Notes under the pieces: model-generated
Told to the model about the DNA's origin: nothing
Database searches by the model: none
The model's input: only the letters and a program-made list of their open reading frames with translations
Translations under genes and position numbers: made by a program
In this document: piece after piece, positions 26,456 through 39,631 of the stretch
How the letters are laid out: every line of letters begins with the position of its first letter
Position numbering within the stretch: the stretch's first letter is position 1
Source of the DNA: Tetrahymena thermophila SB210
Lineage: Eukaryota > Ciliophora > Oligohymenophorea > Hymenostomatida > Tetrahymenidae
Reading direction: 5' to 3'
Length of the DNA stretch: 64,000 nt
Assembly: GCF_000189635.1 (NCBI RefSeq)
Contig: NW_002476430.1
Coordinates: forward strand, 82,623 to 146,622

Positions 26456-29400
26456 TCAATAAAATATCATTTGAAAGACAACTAATCTTTTAGATTTAAG
26501 ACATTTGTTTTATACTTTCAATTATTATTATGATTTATTAATTTTGTTTTCACTTTATTATAAATTAAAATAAATTACTAAAAAAAATTTTATAAATTAA
26601 AATTTTAAATTAAAAATAATTTTATAAATTAAAATTTTAAATTAAAAAATATTTTTTAAATTAACATTAAAAAAAGAAAAGAAAAATAAATTAAATAAAA
26701 GCTAGCAATTAAATTAAAAGAGTTTCATAAAGTTTGATTCATTTTTATATTAAAAAATAAATGTCACTCTCCAAAACAAATAAACTGTTTTTACTTAAGA
26801 TTAAGTGTCAAACTTGAGAGATTAGTGCAATTTGCTAAAGCAGAAGCTAAGCCTGATGCACCAATTGCACCAATTTAATTGGAACTTTTTAAATTTTGAA
26901 GAAAAAATATATTATTAATTTAAAGAAAAAAATAAATGAAGAAAAAATATGAAATAATAAGATTAATTAATAATAAAAGCAAAATAAATTTTATTCAAAT
27001 AAAAAAATGAGTTAAATTAAGAAAGATAAAAAAAGAAAAAATAAAAGAAAAATTAATTTTACCGAAGGTCAAGTGTCAAATTTGAGAGATTAGTGCAATT
27101 TTTTAAAGCAAAACCTAAGTCTGATACACCTTAATCGCCAATTTAATTCCAACTTTTTAAATATTAAAGAAAAAATATATCATTAATAAGTTATTTAGAA
27201 GTAAATAATGATGATAAAATATGAAATAATAAGAAATAAATTAATCAATAATAATAAAAGAAAAAGTTTAAAATAAAAAGATGAGCCAAATTAAGAAAAA
27301 TAGATAGAACAATATAAGCACAAATAAAATAAAAAAGAAAAAGAAAAATAATCAGTTATTTAAAAAGCTAATAAACAAATTAAAAGAGTTTAAATATATT
27401 ATTTTAAATTCATATTTATAATTAAAAATATCACAATCCAAAACAAAAAATTGTTTTTACTATAGATAAAGTGTCAATTTTGAAAGATTAGTGTAATTTG
27501 CTAAAGCAGAACCTAAGCCTGATGCACCAGTCGCACCAATTTAATTGGAACTTTTTAAATATCGGAGAAGAAATAGATATTAATTTTTTATTTAGAAGGA
27601 AAAAATGAAGAAATAAAATGAAACAATAAGAATGCAATTAATTAATAAAAATAAAAGCAAAATTTGAAAATAAAAAAATATGTTAAATTAAAAAAGATAG
27701 AAAAAAAATTAACATAAATAAAAAAGAAAAATATATCAATTAAAAAGCAAGCTAAAAAAAATTAATTAAATGAGTTTAAATATATTATTATAAATTCATT
27801 TTTATAACTAAAAATATCATAATTCTAAACAAATAAACAGTTTTTACGTAATATCAAGTGTCAAATTTGAGAGATTAGGGCAATTCGCTAAAGCAAAACC
27901 TAAGCTTTATGTACCTTCATCACCAATTTAATTTTTACTTTTGAAATTTTGTATAAAAGTATGAAATAATAAAAAATAAATTAATTAATAATTGCAAAAG
28001 CTAAATTTAAAAATTAAAAAATGAGTGAGTTAAATTAAGAAAGATAGAAAAAATCACACACAAATAAAATAAAAAATAAAAAAATAAATCAAATAAAAAG
28101 CTAATAAAGAAATTAAAAGAATTTAAATATATTGTCTTAAATTCATTTTTAAAACGAAAAATAAAACAATCCAAATCAAATAAACTGTTTTTACCTAAGA
28201 TTAAGTGTCATATTTGAGAGATCAGTGCAATTTGCTAAAGCAGAACCTAGGTTTGATGCACCGATAGCACCAATTTAATTGTAACTTTTTTAATTTTGCA
28301 GAAAAAATACATTTATTATATTATTAATGAGAAGGAAAAATGAAGAAATAATATTAAATAATAAGAAATAAATTAGTTAATAAAAGTAAAACTTTAAAAT
28401 AAGAAAATGAATGAATTAAGTTAAAAAAGATAGAAAAAAAAATAAACACAAATAGAATCAAAAAGAAAAATAAATCAATTAAAAAGCTATAAACAAATTT
28501 ATAGAGTTTAATATTTTATTTAAAATTCATAAAATAAATTAGTTAAAAAAGTAAAACTTAAAAATAAGAAAATGAATGAATTAATTTAAGAAAAATAGAA
28601 AAAGAAATAAACACAAATAGAATCAAAAAGAAAAAGAAATCAATTAAAAAGCTAATAAACAAATTAATATTATTTAAAATTCATTTTTATAACTAAAAAT
28701 ATCTCAATCCAAAACAAACAAATAAATTTTTTTTACCCAAGATCAAGTGTTAAATTTGAGAGATTAGTGCAATTTGCTAAACCAGAACCTAATCCTGATG
28801 CACCAATTCCATCAATTTTATTCGAACTTTTTAAATATTGATGAAAAAATATATTATTAATTTGTATTTTAGAAGGAAAAAATATGAAATAAATAAATAT
28901 ATATAATAAAAGCAGAAATTGAAAAAAAAATGAGTTAAGATAAAAAAAATAAATATTAATAAAAAACAAAACAAAACTAAATCTATTAAAAAACTAATAG
29001 ACAAATGATTTTTGGGGAATATTTAGATTTTTGATTAAACATTTTAGATTTTTGATTAAAATTCTTGTAAATTCATTTGTTTCGATTGATATTTTTCTAA
29101 TTTTCTAAATATTTACTAACTTTCATTAATAAAGATTAAACGGAATATTAATAAATTTGCAATTCAAAAATATTTTCAAAGATTCCATCAATCAATTTTT
29201 CATCAAAAAATTAACTAAAAAAGATTTTCAAAATTTAATCTAATTGTTTTTTTTAAGCTAAGCATTTGTATATATTTCTTTTAATTAAATAAATATTCAT
29301 TAGTATAGAAGCCTATCAAAAATTAGAAAGGCACTTATTTAACTCTATTTTAAATTCATTTTATAACTAAAAATATCACAATTAAAAACAAAGAAAGAAA

Positions 29401-30449
29401 TAGTTTTTACATAAAATAAAGTGCCAAATTTGAGAGATTAGTGCAATTTACTAAAGCAGAACTTAAGCCTGATGCACCAATTGCACCAATTTAATTGTAA
29501 CTTTTTAAATATTGAAAATAAAATTTATTATTAATTCATTATTTAGATAGAAAAATATGAAATAATAAGAAATAAATTAATTAATAATAAAAAAACCAAA
29601 ATTTGAAAATAAAAAATAAGTTAAATTAAGATAATAGACAAAAAATAAAAACAAATCAAATAAATAAGCTAATAACAAATTAAAACAGTAATATTGTTTT
29701 AAATTCATTTTTATAATTAAAAATGTAACAAACACTCTATAACAAATAAACTGTTTGTTTTTACCTAAGACCAAGTGTCAAATTTTAAAGATTAGTGCAA
29801 TTTGCTAAAGCAGAACCTAAGACTTACACACCTTCATCACCAATTTAATTGAAACTTTTTAAATATTGATTGAAGAAAAAATATATTATTAATTAGATAT
29901 TTAGAAGAAAAAAATATAAAATAAGTACAACAAAAAAGAAAAAGAAAAATAATCAAATTAAATAAAAGTTTTAAAAAAATTAAAAAAGTTTAAATATACT
30001 ATTTTAAATTCATTTTTATAACTAAAATTATCACAACCCAAAATAAATAAATAAACTATTTTTACCTCAGATAAAGTGACAAATTTGAGAGATTACTGCA
30101 ACTTACTAAAGCAGAACCTAAGCTTGATACCCAAATTCCATCAATTTAATTAGAACTTTTTAAATATTGATCAAAATATATAATTAATTAATTAGTTATT
30201 TAGAAGTAAAAAATGAAGAAATAATATGAAATAAAAAGTAATTAATTAATTATGAAATAATAATAAAAGCAAAATTTTAAAATAGAAAAATATATGAGTT
30301 AAATCAAGAAAGATAGAAAAAAAATAAATAGAAGTACAATAAAAAAGAAAAAGAAAAGCAATCAAATAAAAAGCTAATAAACAAATTAAATGAGTTTAAA
30401 TATATTGTTTTAAATTCATTTTTATAACTATAAATATCACAATCCAAAA

Positions 30450-30496
<47 letters not shown>

Positions 30497-30831
30497 ACAG
30501 TTTGTTTTTATCTTGTAGAATTTATAGAAGAAAAAAATAAATAAAAAATATTATTAAATAATAAAAAATGGATATTAAATTTTAGAAATTGAAAGTTAAA
30601 ATAAAGTTCAAAACAAACTAAAAAAATATTTTTATTAATAGTTTAAACAAATAATAGGTGAGAATTTCTTTTAGAAAAATAATATTATAAATAAATTGGA
30701 AATTAAATGTAAATAATAATAATATTTATAAATTAAATATACCTCAAATTAATATCGAGAACCTAATGAGATTAGAGTGAAGAGTTCAAAAACTTTTTAT
30801 GTTAATAAAAATAAATTTAAAGTATTTTCAT
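26456..30831 (-). CDS. LRR protein gene A: 9 single-repeat exons
   Basis: Complete model of 331 residues. ATG at 30831; first exon 30743-30831 (MKILQIYFYQHKKF...). LRR exons: 30066-30155, 29765-29854, 29411-29500, 28737-28826, 28195-28284, 27848-27937, 27461-27550, 27063-27152, 26795-26884, all exactly 90 nt and phase 2 to 2. Terminal exon 26456-26552 ends KCLKSKRLVVFQMIFY then TGA. The repeat core is the same as in genes B and C (GASGLGSALANCTNLSNLTL). First and last exons align with those of B, so the three genes differ mainly in repeat number. One intron (28827-29410) is enlarged by about 350 nt of unrelated sequence, and the 30156-30742 intron contains an AAAT microsatellite. Function unknown. 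Confidence 0.8.
30447..30497. repeat. (AAAT)n microsatellite in LRR gene A intron
   Basis: About 51 bp of uninterrupted AAAT/AATA repeats inside the first intron of LRR gene A, at a position where a repeat exon would be expected from the spacing but none is present. Confidence 0.9.
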
Positions 30832-31805
30832 TAAAAAAACAATTAATTACTTATTCTAATATGTTGTATTATTAAATCTATTATATCATTTATTTTTTTT
30901 TTCAATAATATAGAATGGCAATTAATTAATGGAAATTTAATTAATTAATTTTAAGTGGAATAAAGAACATATAAATTATATCAATTTATAAATTTGCTTT
31001 TACGTAAAAGATATCACAAAAAAGTTAGAGTAAATAACATCAATTATTTAATCTTATTGTTTCTAATTTAAAATTTCTACTAAAAGGGTGCCACGAAAAG
31101 GTTTACCAGCTTGCTTATTCGATTTAATTTCCATAATTATGAGAAGCATGTTATTAAATTATTAATAAATAAATATATTCAATAAAATAGAAATAAGATT
31201 TTCCTTATGATGAAAAATTGAATGACTCTATTTAAAATTTCAAATAGAATTATTGTGAATGATAACCAAAAAAGAGAGGGTGGTATTTAATACTTTTTTT
31301 AGTTAGGTTTAGAAAAAAATATAGAATAAATAAGCAGTCCATTTTTAAAAATTTTTTTCAAAAAAATAGAAGGCCTTAATATAATTATTTACATACAACA
31401 TAGAGGTAAACAAACTTTGAATAAATTTCTATTTAATAAGTTAAATAAATCATTTATTTATTTATTTTTCAATTTATATTAAAAAAACAAAATTTTGTAG
31501 TTTAAGAAAAAACAAAAATATTAAATTTTATTATGATATGAATAGAATACAGACAGACAGACCACAAACGATTTAAATAAAAATCTTGTAAAAAAACAAA
31601 TTAAATATTAAGCTAAAATTGAAGGCAAAAGAATTGAATTAGAAAGTAGAGATAAAAGCTTGATTTTGAATTTAATGGTAAATATATATATACATACATA
31701 CACTTATTTGCATTCATTTAATAATTTATAAATTTTATATATTTATTTATTTAATTTTTTTGTTGTTGATTAATTTATTTATTTATTTAAAAGTTTGTTT
31801 GTTAA
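30832..31805. other. intergenic: promoter of LRR gene A / downstream of WDR3
   Basis: AT-rich. A slightly richer patch at 31080-31145 has no convincing frame that joins to the LRR first exon in the right phase. Nothing else seen. Confidence 0.55.
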
Positions 31806-34800
31806 TCAGAAGAGAGTAGAACGCTTAGAGAAGATATCATCAGAGAATATGTCGTCAGTTTTACGGGATTTGAGATCGTTTTGGATCATTTAGATACCAC
31901 AGAGATTCATACCTATGGTGTCTCTTTCTTTTGAGATGTTTTATCTGAGGTGTTTTTGTATATTAATAAGTAATTTAACGAGCTTTTTAGAATTGAGAAT
32001 GTGTGTTTCATGAGATTTGAGAATAAAGAAGAGGATTCTGGAGGCTAATTCAGTATTTATGTTGTTTTCTACGTAAAAGTTGAGATAGTAAAGAATCTTT
32101 TCAATGTAGCTCACATGCACGAATTTGAGAGAGTTTTCAAGTTCAATTGTTTTAATTTTTCCAATGACAAACAGAACGTATTCTGGGATGGAAAGATTTT
32201 AAAGAGTTTGCAAGTTAGGCTTTTCAGGTTCTTTCAATTCTTTTAAAATGTGTTTATTCTTTTCATAATAAACTAATTAATTTTCATAGTCTACGTATTG
32301 GTCTCTTAATTCTTCAGCTTAATCAATAGCAGCCATAATTTCTTCACCATACTTTAGATTTTCAAATTTCTTTTTAATGACTTCACCAACTTCCATATTT
32401 TGTTTTTGTAAAATCTGTTTGTGACTTTCTTCTCCTTCCCTTTTAAGCTATTCTTCAGTATAGTCTTCGATCATCATTTTTTCCATTCTCTTTTCTTCTT
32501 CTTCTTGAACGAAAACTTAGTCTTTGTTTTGTTTCCACATTCTTTTTAAATTATTTAATTTACATCAGATATCATAATAAGTTATTTTAATTTTACCTAA
32601 TAAGTCTATCTCCACTACCAGTAACGAAAAAGTCACCAATAGAGCTGACAGCGAGAGTCCAAACTTCTCCGAGACATTCATCGAATTGCATGACTAATTG
32701 ATAAGTATCACCATCCCAGTACTTGACAGTTCTGTCCTTAGAAGCAGTGAAAAAGTAATGAGTATCTTTAACAAACTTAACACAAGTGATTGCATCTTGA
32801 TGAGCAAATATAGATTTATGACAATTACCATAATCCATACCCCATAATTTAACATTTTTATCAGCAGAGCCAGATAATAACAAGGCGTTATCGCTAGAAA
32901 TATCAAAGCTCAAAACTGGAAGTTTGTGACCATAGAAAGTCAAAAATAGTTTATCAGAGTCAGAGAAGTTAATAATGATGCTCTAATCAAGTAAAGAAAC
33001 AGCATAGTGATATCCGTTAGGTGCGAATTTTGCACATAATACTTCTTCGCTCATATCTAATTAAATAACAAAAAATTATTTAAATTCGTTCAATTAATTT
33101 TTAATTATATTATAAATTCTTTAAATTCTAATCACATAAGAAATAAATAAATTCACCAAAACAAACTTTGTAATATTTCTTTTAAAAAAATGATTTTTAA
33201 TCTATTAAATTAATTTTTAATAGATAAAATAAATAGCTTAATAAAATTCTAGTTTTCAATTTATTTAAGAAATTTATTCATTAAAATTTTCTATTATTTC
33301 TTAATAAAAAATTAAATTTTGTATCAATTAGCATTTTATTTTCTTCATATTTGATTCAAAATAAAATTAATCTAATTTTTATTAGATAAATTAGCTCAAA
33401 AAAATTAGATAAATTAACTCAATAAAATCTAATTTTTATTAGATAAAACAGCTCAATAAGATATAATTTTCAATTTGTTATAGAAATTTTATTATCAAAA
33501 TTTTGTAATATTTCTAAATAACAACATATTATTTTTGTACCAATTAACTTTTTATTTTATCATATTGCAGCAAAATATTTAATTTTAAATAAAATCAACC
33601 AAATTTTGGTTAGTATAAATCAATCAATCAATTAAATTAGATTTATTTTGTTGAAAAAATATTATTTGTTTTAATAGAAATATTTTTTTTGATGAATTTT
33701 ATCAATCATTCATTAATCATTGTTTAACACTATTTTATTATTTAATCAATAATTTTTTTCATTTTTCTAATAAAAAATATTTATTCTATTAAACATGAAT
33801 AATTTTCTTTGTTTTTGATTGATTAGATTTTAAGAATTTAATTTTTTAAATAGTAAAAAGAAGTTTTTTGTAAAAATTTACATAAGGTTTTTAGTTCTTA
33901 TAACTCAAGCAACTTTGTTTCACTGTTGAGGATTAATTCCCAGAATTTTAGCTTTCTGTCAGCACCACCAGTGATAATTACAATACTTTCATAGCCATGA
34001 GGACTTTCATGATAATCAATACTCCAGATTGAAGCTTCATGGGCATTTTATATGGTTTAAATAATATCACCTTTTGGGATATCAACTAAATAGATGGTGC
34101 CTTCTTTGTCTGCTGCTATGAAAAATCTGTTTCTTGGCAAAAATCTGACTGCAGTTATATGACCAGTTTCGAAGGTTCTAACGCTTTACAAATCTTCAGA
34201 AGACCATAATTTAAGACTTTCACCACCACCACTTGCAATCAATGCATCATTATCAGAAACAGCCAAAGCTCTAATAGCTTATCTATGACCTAATCTATTG
34301 TAATCTTAATTCATCTTTTGTTCTAAGTAAGAGTTTTAGTTAACTTAGAACTCATACAATTCCATGTTGTTGTTGTGGTAACTAACTGCGAATAAATTGT
34401 GGTTTCTTTTACCCTTTTATACTTGATTGTAAAAAGTGAAAGAACGGAGTTTCTTTTAGAAATGGAATGTTGTATGGTATTAAATTCTTTCTGTGAATAG
34501 AGATTCTTTAATTAATTCTTCGCCTTCAACTTCTTCCTCTTCTTCTTTACCTTCGATTTCCATCTTCTCTTCTTTCTTTTTAAGTTTTTTTTGCTTTCTT
34601 TTTTGTTTCTTTTTATTTTCTTCATCACTCAAAATCTTGTAAATTTCAACTGTCTTGTCATTTGCTGCATTAATTACATTAAAAATAAATTTAATTTTCG
34701 TTATTTATAAATTCTATTTTACTCATTAAGAAGAGATATTCTTGGCTTTGATTGAATTCCATCTAAATAGGGCGTTGGAAAGATTGCTTTTTATAGTTTC

Positions 34801-36198
34801 CAACATGCTCGATGAATTTCTTTTGGTTTGTAACTGGATCAAATGAAGGAGCAAATTTAAGAATGACTATTTCGTCATTATTTGTGCCTAAAAGAATAGT
34901 TTTCTCTTTCTTGTAGAATGTCATATTCCAAACTTCATTGCTCAATGAAGAAATAGTTTGCACACTGCTTGAAATGCTCATATCCCAAAGCTTTTTATAT
35001 AAAAAATATATTTAATTTCATGAATTCTTTCTTTTATAATTATGGAGTTATTTCAAAATTTCTCTACTTGCTATTTTTTATTCATTCATATAAAGCATTT
35101 TTTATTAAATTCTTATTCTAAATAAATGGTGTAAAAAACAAGTTATTTCTACTAGATTATTTGATGAAATTATGCAAATCAAAAAAGATTTGTTTATATT
35201 TTTATCTTGTAAATAGTTTTGCACTATTAAAGAATATCTATTTATCTCTATTTATATATATATATATTTTTTTGAATATCCTCTATTATTGAAATAGCTA
35301 AATTTAAAATAAATGGTAATGATGATTTTAAATTACCTTGAAAAGACCATCCTTTGAAGTGGATAAGATAAACTCGTGAGTAGTAAATTCATTTTCTTAA
35401 TATTTGTAATAAAATAAATCTGTAATTGCATTCTTGTGACCTGCCAATTTGTAAAGAGGCTATTCACCTAAGATATCCCAAACAATTATTGATGTATCGC
35501 CACTTCCAGTAATTAATTGAGTTCCATCATCATTGAATTGAATATGACTAACATTTGACTTATGTCCATTTAAGTTGCATTTGTATGAAAAATCCTCCCA
35601 ATTCCATAGAATAACATCTCCATCAGCAAAACTAAATATTTTTGAAAAATAAGTATTCCATTTATTTGAATGCTTGCTTGCTAAAAAATTGAAAGCATTT
35701 ATTTAGAATCCTATTCGATTTTAAACAATAAAATAAGCAACAAAACTTTATTTATTTACCCTGCAGCTAATATAACATTGTGCTATTTGGTGGCATTGGT
35801 AACTGAAATAGCTAAACTAGTAACTTCACTATTTTTATTATTTTCATATAATGTCTGAACAACTTCTCCTATTTTATTTAATCAAAAAAATGTTAATAAC
35901 TTACAAAATTGTTAACTTAAACGAACAGAATTAGATTCAATAAACAAATTAAGTAAATAAATAAATAAAAATATATATACCAGTCTTTATATCAAGGATT
36001 AGAACATACTGACTATTACCAGAAATGATCATGTTATCTATTTTAATGATGAAATATTGTTATTAAAAGCATACTAACTTAAAATATCATTGAATGAACG
36101 AAAATATTTTAAATACCATAATAAATTATATTGGAGGAATGTCCAGTTACGAGACCAGCGGTCTTATTAAATACGTACCTAAGATATGCTTTAACCAT
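31806..36198 (-). CDS. WDR3: WDR3/UTP12-like WD40 protein of the small-subunit processome
   Basis: Nucleolar WD40 protein needed for pre-18S rRNA processing in other eukaryotes. Exons: 36117-36198 (ATG), 35981-36037, 35760-35868, 35337-35631, 34723-34990, 33882-34664, 32597-33056, 31806-32541 (TGA). All phases fit and give 929 residues, close to human WDR3 (943). The sequence matches the family along its length: MVKAYLRYVFNKTAGLV start, GHKSNVSHIQF and GSGDTSIIVWD blades, a charged KKKQKRKQKKLKKK linker, the hallmark GHKLPVLSFDISSDNALL, SADKNVKLWG and THYFFTASKDRTVKYWD, then the Utp12 helical domain (EEEEKRMEKMM onward) at the C-terminus. Two beta-propellers plus the C-terminal UTP12 domain are the usual layout. 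It neighbours LRR genes but has no evident functional link to them. Confidence 0.95.
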
Positions 36199-37110
36199 TT
36201 GTTGCTTTTAAATTAAATGCTAAGTTGAAACTATAAATGTTGTATTTATGTATGTATGTGTTGTTTTATAAACTTAATAATTTATATTGTTTTATTGAGT
36301 TTTAATTAAAGATTTTGTTATCCTTTGCTTTATATTTATTAATGTTTGTCTTTATTTCTAAGATTTTTAATACTCTACTTTGTTTCTTTTGTTAACTAAT
36401 TCTAAGGATAATTAATCATAAATTAATTTGCCTTATATTTATTCTATTAGCATTATCAGTATTTTTATGCCAAATTACTTTAACCAAGCATGCTCGGTAG
36501 AAATTAAATTTCAAACATTGAGCAAATATCATACTAACATACATAAAAACATGCATACTTATTAAATCACATTATAAATTGTTAATCTTATTATCAAAAA
36601 TATATAAGTTCCTTGTAAAACTATTCAAAATATAAAGAAGAACTATAAGCAAAAAATATATTCGCTTTTATTTCATTTCAATTTTATTATCAATAATTTA
36701 ACACGCTTTTCTCATCTCTATATAAAATATTTTTTTATAATTAAAAATTTTTAAAATTGAATCAAATAAAATACAAAGAGTGTAAAATAATTTATTTCAA
36801 AATTTAATTATTTATATTAGTACTTTAAATAAATTTATATGAATAATAAAGAGAGCATATTGATTGCAAAATTAAAATTTTAGAAAATCTGAAAATCTTA
36901 TTATTGAAAAAGTTAAATTTTCGATAAAATATAAATAATTATTATCATGCACTTTATATACAATATATAGTAAAAATTAATTAAGTCAAAATTATTTTAA
37001 GACTGCTAACTAAATATTTTTAAATTATTAATTAATATTTTGATTGATTGATATATTTATTTATATATATTCATATATATCCTGTTATTAAAATATCTAA
37101 ACATGATATT
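36199..37110. other. intergenic, AT-rich
   Basis: Promoter region of the WDR3 gene and downstream region of the EF-hand membrane-protein gene. Only AT-rich simple sequence seen, including a short ATGT tract near 36245. Confidence 0.6.
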
Positions 37111-39631
37111 TCAAATACCAGGAACAGCTATATTTTCTTAGATAGCAAAAGAAGCTTTTGGTGAAGAATGAAAAGTCATATTATCTTAAAGCTTTTGTTC
37201 AGGATTTTTACTGTAATCTCTGTATAGATAGAGGTATAGTGATGATAAATAAATCTATTAATTCAAAAACAAATTTTATTTTATTATATTTGTTAAATTT
37301 TCTTACTTTAAGTGCTAAATAAATACAGCTTAAAACAACAACTGCTCTCTATAGATTTTAATTAGGTATTTCATCAGACCACCATTTCTATTAAATAAAT
37401 AATAAACAAATAAACTTTAATGTAAAATTTATTAAACTAGATTAATTAGCTTTAAATCAATAAATAAATAACTAATATATTAAATAAAATTCATCTTTTG
37501 AGTAAAAAAAATTTAATATTTTAAATTTATATTTCATAAACTAAAAATATGCTTCAGATATTTCTTTAGACTGAATTTAGAAAATATATTAAGAAATTAT
37601 AAAATTCAACTGTTTTTGTTTAAAGCTTCTTACTTAAAAAATAGACAAAATAAATCATAAAATTACTCACAAAATAAAAGAAAAATGACATTTTTTATAA
37701 ATTTGTTTTTATTATTATTTGCTAAAACTAAAATTTTGGTGTTTGTTTTATTATCAATATCAATTTAATATCTAAAAAATCCAATAATTATTTCATAGCA
37801 AATTATTTTGTCAAATATTTTTAATAGAATATAAAATTTTAAATAATTACGACTGTGAAAAGCACAAGCCAAATGATATCAAATGTTATAGAAGCAATTG
37901 TGACTAATGAATATGATTTAAAATTATTAACATTATATTCGCCTTTAGTGTATATCTCAATGAAATAGCTCATACATATAAGCATCTATTTTGAAAAATT
38001 TTAATTAATAAAGTTTATTGGATTGAATTTTATTTACATCTAACGTTAGGACTCTCTCATAAGACAGTATTAAAGCCATTATCATATATGCAAAATTTGA
38101 ATATCCTAAAGTTTTGAACACATCTTGAACCTCTATTTTAGAAAATAAAATAAATCCATAAATTAGCAAGCTAGCTAGCTTTAAATGTAACTTTACATAT
38201 GCTCTACTGAGAAGAAGGAATTAAAATATTAGAATCGTATGTAAAAGAGTTTCTATTTTTGAGTTCTCTAGTGTTTAAGTTCATACCACTTGTTGACTCA
38301 AATTGAAAGTTTTCTTGTTAACTTTCCATTTATTTAATTATAGAAGAAAGCCCAGGAAAAGGTTCCAATAAAATAATAAGATCATTTTAGTAGCCATTTA
38401 AATCCTCTTCATTTTGCCTTATTTAATTATCCCAGTCCTAAATAATTTCTTCATATATCTCAGTTTTTGAATGAATCCATTATAGCTCTAGCTAAATTTA
38501 GTAGAATTGTTTTTTCTTGCCATCAAAAGAGTTCATATAAACATCACTCTATACTTTTTTTTAATCCCTCAATCCATTTAACTGAATTAAATCTGTTTTT
38601 GCTACTGGCTCATCTCCATCAGTTTTAAATAGAGCAACAAAAATATCTTCTGTAGATGTTTTAATTGGACTAAATATTTATTAAATTAATAATTAAATTA
38701 TTATTTTTAAATACAAAGGTTTTATTTCAATAATTAAAAATAAATAATTTTATTTATCACCCTATTAATATTCGCTTAATATTTTAGCAAATAAATAGTT
38801 GTTAAATTTTCAATTTAAGAGGGTTAATTAATTAATTAATTTAACACTTTAAGTAAAATGAGCTTTTAAAGAAATAAATATTTATAGGAGAGGTAAGTAA
38901 ATTAGCGAATTATTTGAAATAAAAATAGATTTTATTAATAAAATAACTTAAAATTACAAAGAAGATGTTTAATCCCAAGCTACATTGTCGCTGTATTTAT
39001 CACAAATAACTTTGACATAATATTCTTCCTTAAGATATGTTCTATCTTCATCTTTCATAATTTTTTTATCGATCGAAAGAATTTTAATTGGCTTGATTGA
39101 GAATATCGATCCTTCCATAATATTATACTCATTTTTCTTTTCTTTTTGCATTTCTTCTTCATATTTTTTGTAGACATTTTTCCTCTTTTAAGTTAGCTCC
39201 TGTAAAAAATCTCTATTTTACTCTATTTTATCTTGCAGGGTTTGGCTTGCTTCAATAACTATGCTAAAAAACTGGCTGGCTTAGAATTTTCCATCCTCAT
39301 CTGTATCTAATTTATCAATTAACTGGTTTGCTATAGATCTATCATACTATTTTCCTAGCTTTTCATTCAAAAAGAATAATTTTCAAACCATTTTAAGTAA
39401 TTCTTAGTTTTGCATAGACAGAATTGAAAGTTTAGTTAAAAGACAAAAATTTGATTTTTTGACTTGAAATGCAGAAAAACAATTTACTTTTTTATCTAAA
39501 ATCTAAAATAACTCATCCTTGTTCAGCTTCTAAGTTGAAGAAACTTTTAGCTTCTAAAATTCTTTTATAATAATTTATTTTTGCGCTTCAACACTTAAGC
39601 TCATAATTGACTTTCTGCTACTTTATTTCAT
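37111..39631 (-). CDS. EF-hand protein with C-terminal membrane helices, family not firmly recognised
   Basis: Model: exons 39488-39631 (ATG), 38958-39358, 38197-38669, 38038-38132, 37851-37985, 37307-37387, 37111-37254 (TGA); phases agree, 490 residues. Near residues 40-80 an EF-hand is visible: KDELFQILDKK, then LIDKLDTDEDGKF, with loop D66-T-D-E-D-G-K-F but Gln rather than Glu at position 12, so calcium binding may be weak. A charged coiled-coil-like stretch (KKYEEEMQKEKKNEY) follows, then a soluble domain of about 150 residues. The last 140 residues hold about four hydrophobic helices (IMALILSYERVL, IASITFDIIWLVLFTV, VVVLSCIYLALKIYL). The helix pattern reminds me of the small AGTRAP-type membrane family, but only loosely. 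It is divergently arranged with the ADP-ribosyltransferase gene. A start at the Met nine codons downstream (39604) is also possible. Confidence 0.75.

Noticed and set aside
14580-30160. Regular repeats as a CRISPR-like or satellite array
   Set aside because: Each conserved unit is a 90-nt open exon with splice sites and LRR sequence; spacing is irregular and spacers are homologous introns.
31080-31160. A 5' exon of LRR gene A near 31.1 kb
   Set aside because: Its best donor leaves phase 1, which does not fit the first LRR exon; an in-frame ATG directly upstream (30831), conserved in gene B, explains the start better.
39370-39380. In-frame TGA in the EF-hand gene as a selenocysteine codon
   Set aside because: A phase-0 GT..AG intron (39359-39487) removes it and joins two halves of an EF-hand helix smoothly.
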